Origin: Ulva prolifera
Lineage: Eukaryota; Chlorophyta; Ulvophyceae; Ulvales; Ulvaceae
Reading direction: 5' to 3'
DNA length: 64,000 nucleotides
Assembly: GCA_023078555.1 (NCBI GenBank)
Contig: CM041200.1
Span: 3,398,177-3,462,176, forward strand
The position numbers and the translations under genes are program-made. Positions 61,275 through 64,000 of the stretch are shown piece after piece. Positions within the stretch are counted from its first letter, which is position 1, and every line of letters starts with the position of its first letter. The notes beneath the pieces are model-generated. The model was not told the origin of the DNA. It worked only from the letters and a program-made list of their open reading frames with translations, and did not search any database.

Positions 61275-62700
61275 TATTCCTATTTTGTCGGTACGCGATA
61301 TCAAAACCGCGGCGACCGGCCCGGGCCGGCGCGGGGCGCCGGGGGGGGGTGAGGGGAGGTTTTTCGTCGGTGCATGGCGCGCGCGGGGCCCCCTGTGGTC
61401 ACGCGTCCGCGTCACCGCACAGCACCGACGGCGAGCGCGACGTACACGCTATTTCGCCGTGCACGACGCCATGACGAATGCAAGCCAACGCTTTTGGGGT
61501 GGTATGGCGAGCTGGCGCGCGTGGAGCGGTGCGACAGGCAGACATCGTTCCAACCGAGCACTGCCAGGCGGTGGGTGCGGCAGCGAGGTCGTCGCGGGCC
61601 GCACGACCACGGACTGGCAGGATCGGATGGTTGGAAATCGAAGGCTGGAGTCGGGACAGGTGGCCGCTGGTGCAGGTGGGCGTCGCCTGGCCTGGAGACA
61701 GGGCCACAGCGGTCAGATGCTCGCAGAGAGGCGCCGGGCATGCGCGGCCGCGAACAACGACTGGAACATTGGATGAATTGGAAATGGAGCAGTGGAATTG
61801 GTAGCAGGCAGGTGGTGTGGCAGGCTGGCGCAGGGCCTTCGGAGACAGGCCTGTGGCGGGTCATGGTCGAGCGTGAGCCGCGCGATGCTGTCCCAACTTG
61901 AAGCGGGAACCGCGGCACAGAAGACCAAAAGGATAGCAGATCGTGTCAGAAGCGGGGGTATTCAGGATGCGCGCTGCGGGTGGCAGCCAAGGTGGTGCTT
62001 TAAGCGTGCAGGCGATGCTCGCAGAGAGGCGCGGGGCGCAGCCGGCCGCTGACACGAACCAGGACACTGGAGGATGCGGATCTGGCGCAGTGGACTGTGC
62101 TAGCGGGCCGTCGGAGCTCGAGGCTGTCGCAGGGCCTGTGGAGACGGGGCTGGCGCGGTGTCGTTGCACATGTGCGGGCACCTGCGCCGCTGCGAGGCGA
62201 CCCGTGTCTACATAGCACCGCAGGCACCGCCAGTGGGATCGAGGGATGGAATCGATGGGGCTGGCATGGATGTGTGCTGCCACGGGCAGCCCCGCTGGTG
62301 CTGTCAGCGTGCAGGCGCTGTTCACACAGAGGAGCCGGGCACGCGCGCCGCGAACAACGATCGGAACATTGAATGGATCAGAGATGGAGCGGTGGATGTC
62401 GGTAGCGGGCCGATGGTGTGGCAGGCTGGCGCAGGGCCTTCGGAGACAGGGCTGACGCAGCGTCGTTGCACATGTGCGGACACCGGCGCTGCTCGAGGCG
62501 ACCCGCGTCTACAGATCACCGCAGGCACCGCCAGTGGGATCGAGGGATGGAATCGATGGGGCTGGCATGGATCTGTGCTGCCACGAGCAGCCCCGCTGGT
62601 GCTGTCAGCGTGCAGGCGCTGTTCACACAGAGGCGCCGGGCTTGTCCGGGCTACGGACACGGACTGGGACGTTAGATGATGCAGATCTGGAGCATTGATC
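61275..62700. repeat. R3 repeat, fourth copy
   Basis: Same orientation as the right-arm copy, with 9 G at 61,341-61,349. It starts at CCTATTTTGTCGGTACGC (61,279), directly after the segment that duplicates 33,356-35,558. Confidence 0.85.
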
Positions 62701-62959
62701 GCGCTAGCAGGCCCCTGGAGGGTGCGGCTGTCGCTGGGGATGGGGAGGCAGGGCCGACGCTCCGGCACGCTGCGGGGCGAGGATGTCTGGGAAACGCTAC
62801 AACAGCGCCTGATGCATTGTGGATATGAAGTATCCTGCCAAGGCCGTTTCTGCGCCGGGTGTAAACACGGCGCAGGCAGCGTTTCACAGCCAAAACAGCG
62901 TCAGTGTCGCCCTGATGGCACGCTAGTACACAGATACATCTACACCCGTGAGCGCAGCC

Positions 62960-63400
62960 ATGTTCATACTGGACTTGCTGTCCGGCTTTGGCCGGATAGC
63001 GGAGGAGGTTCTGGTATCATGTTTCGGTAGCGTGGAACTGTTCGTCTGGATGCTGGTCGCCCTGGACTGCGTCGTGTCGCTGTGCGCCACGCTCGCGCGA
63101 GGGTGCGTTCCACAAGGGTGCGCGCCGCACGGACCAGCCGCTGCCGCGATGCCATATCAAAGGATTGCAAAGCTCGCTGTCTGTGCGATGTCGCTCGTGC
63201 GCGGAGGGCTGGCCAAGGCCCGGTACAGGTTGGTTGGTGCGGTGGCAGCTCCCTTCACCGTCTCCGACCCATGCCTTCGAGCTTGCGCACGAGTAATCAG
63301 TAAGCACCAGCGATGGCACTGGTGTGTGTTGCGTAGACTGCTATGGCCGCTGCGACAGGCGTGGCTTCCACCACGGGTGGTGCTCGCCGGTTGTACATAG
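62960..63400 (+). pseudogene. Small membrane-type ORF, third copy with 3' frameshift
   Basis: Matches the left copy with an in-frame 3-bp insertion at about 63,237 and a 1-bp deletion at about 63,389 that changes the last residues and ends the ORF early. Confidence 0.4.
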
Positions 63401-63867
63401 CGCGGCCCATCTCGTGCTTTTAGACAGGCACGCCAAACGACACTGCCGACAACCGCGGTAGTAGTGTGTAGGTTTCCTTGGAGAGAGGCCTTGACAAGGT
63501 TCGTTTGGAAGCAGCCCGCCACCAAAGAAGGAGGGCACGGGGAATCGGCGAGGTAATCAGTTGCACTGGGCACGGCAGCGCCGCATATGATGTTGCATAC
63601 GTTGTATTGTGTTGCATGCGATGTATTTGGATGGATCGAAGTCGGCTCTTTCACGGGCATACAGCGGGCGCCGCATTGCCATATGGAATGCCACTTGCTT
63701 ATGTTGCACAGTATTGTCGACGGCACTGCGAGTACGCGCATTGTTGCACACGTTGGACATGGATGCAGTGTCGCAACATCTTTCACGGGCATTCACCAAT
63801 CACCGCATTGCCATTCAGGAAACTTTGCGTGGCGGTTCAGGCCACGAATTTTTGCACTCATTTTAAG

Positions 63868-63999
63868 TAGGGCTGGCGCCAAGGGGTACATTGGGGTCCA
63901 TATACCGGTATAAGGGCATATATTCTTATACATAGGGTGTAGAAGTATAGGATAAAGGTATAATGAACGTTTTCGGTGAAAGAGACGCGATGAAATATG
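63868..63999 (-). mobile_element. hAT transposon terminus, third copy (runs off the window)
   Basis: The same terminus as at 39,696 starts at 63,868 and the following bases match the right-arm hAT remnant to the end of the window. The flanking sequence before it is also the same, so this is part of a larger duplicate and not an independent insertion. Confidence 0.7.
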
Positions 64000-64000
64000 T

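Noticed and set aside
1-63999. tRNA, rRNA or other structured RNA genes
   Set aside because: No convincing candidate was noticed by eye. A covariance-model scan would be decisive.

Overview
This is a eukaryotic, intron-rich and heavily duplicated locus, with no prokaryotic gene organisation. A green-lineage alga (Viridiplantae) is the best guess. The largest gene encodes five zinc-binding modules that resemble plant SBP (squamosa-promoter-binding) domains, a family known from green plants and algae, and a hAT-type transposase remnant is also present. The lineage call is inference. Most reconstructed introns start GTNNG (G at +5) and end TGCAG.

Layout. The window is dominated by two arms of a near-identical inverted repeat, about 1-16,680 and 37,490-54,546. 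Each arm carries, from the outside in, a gene I call S (12 exons; about 2,431 residues when the exons are spliced), gene D (4 exons, acidic protein), gene M (5 recognisable exons, about 10 membrane segments, 5' end missing), a 3' hAT transposon remnant with one terminal inverted repeat, a small membrane ORF, and a GC-rich repeat block built of ~300-bp units. S, D and M lie on the minus strand in the left arm and on the plus strand in the right arm. S is complete in extent only on the right (44,777-56,114), because the left copy runs off the window start.

Between the arms lie partial extra copies: 17,257-21,927 (5' part of S, D, part of M) and 23,142-25,552 (middle of S). Next comes a paralog of M (M2, 25,553-26,556), whose inverted partner is M2' at 36,886-37,488. 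A second, older and more diverged palindrome runs from about 25.6 kb to 37.5 kb. Its axis is near 31.7 kb, inside a GC-rich tandem array of ~102-bp units (30,838-33,165). Beyond S on the right, 56,120-63,999 is a mosaic of segments that also occur elsewhere in the window. It ends inside a third copy of the R3 / small-ORF / hAT block.

How it may work. S-D-M behaves as a three-gene cassette that has been copied by palindromic and direct duplication. S appears to couple an SBP-like DNA-binding array to a C-terminal PIF1-like superfamily-1 helicase. D and M are not recognised. No copy of the cassette in the window is fully intact: the left S has a TAG and a +1 frameshift, the right S is split by a ~0.8 kb insertion next to an ambiguous base, and the second D has a nonsense codon. 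This could be a large mobile or endogenised element, or a recently amplified gene cluster; the sequence does not decide. GC-rich repeat units sit at many of the duplication breakpoints. Parts of the arrangement could be an assembly artefact, and I say so where relevant.
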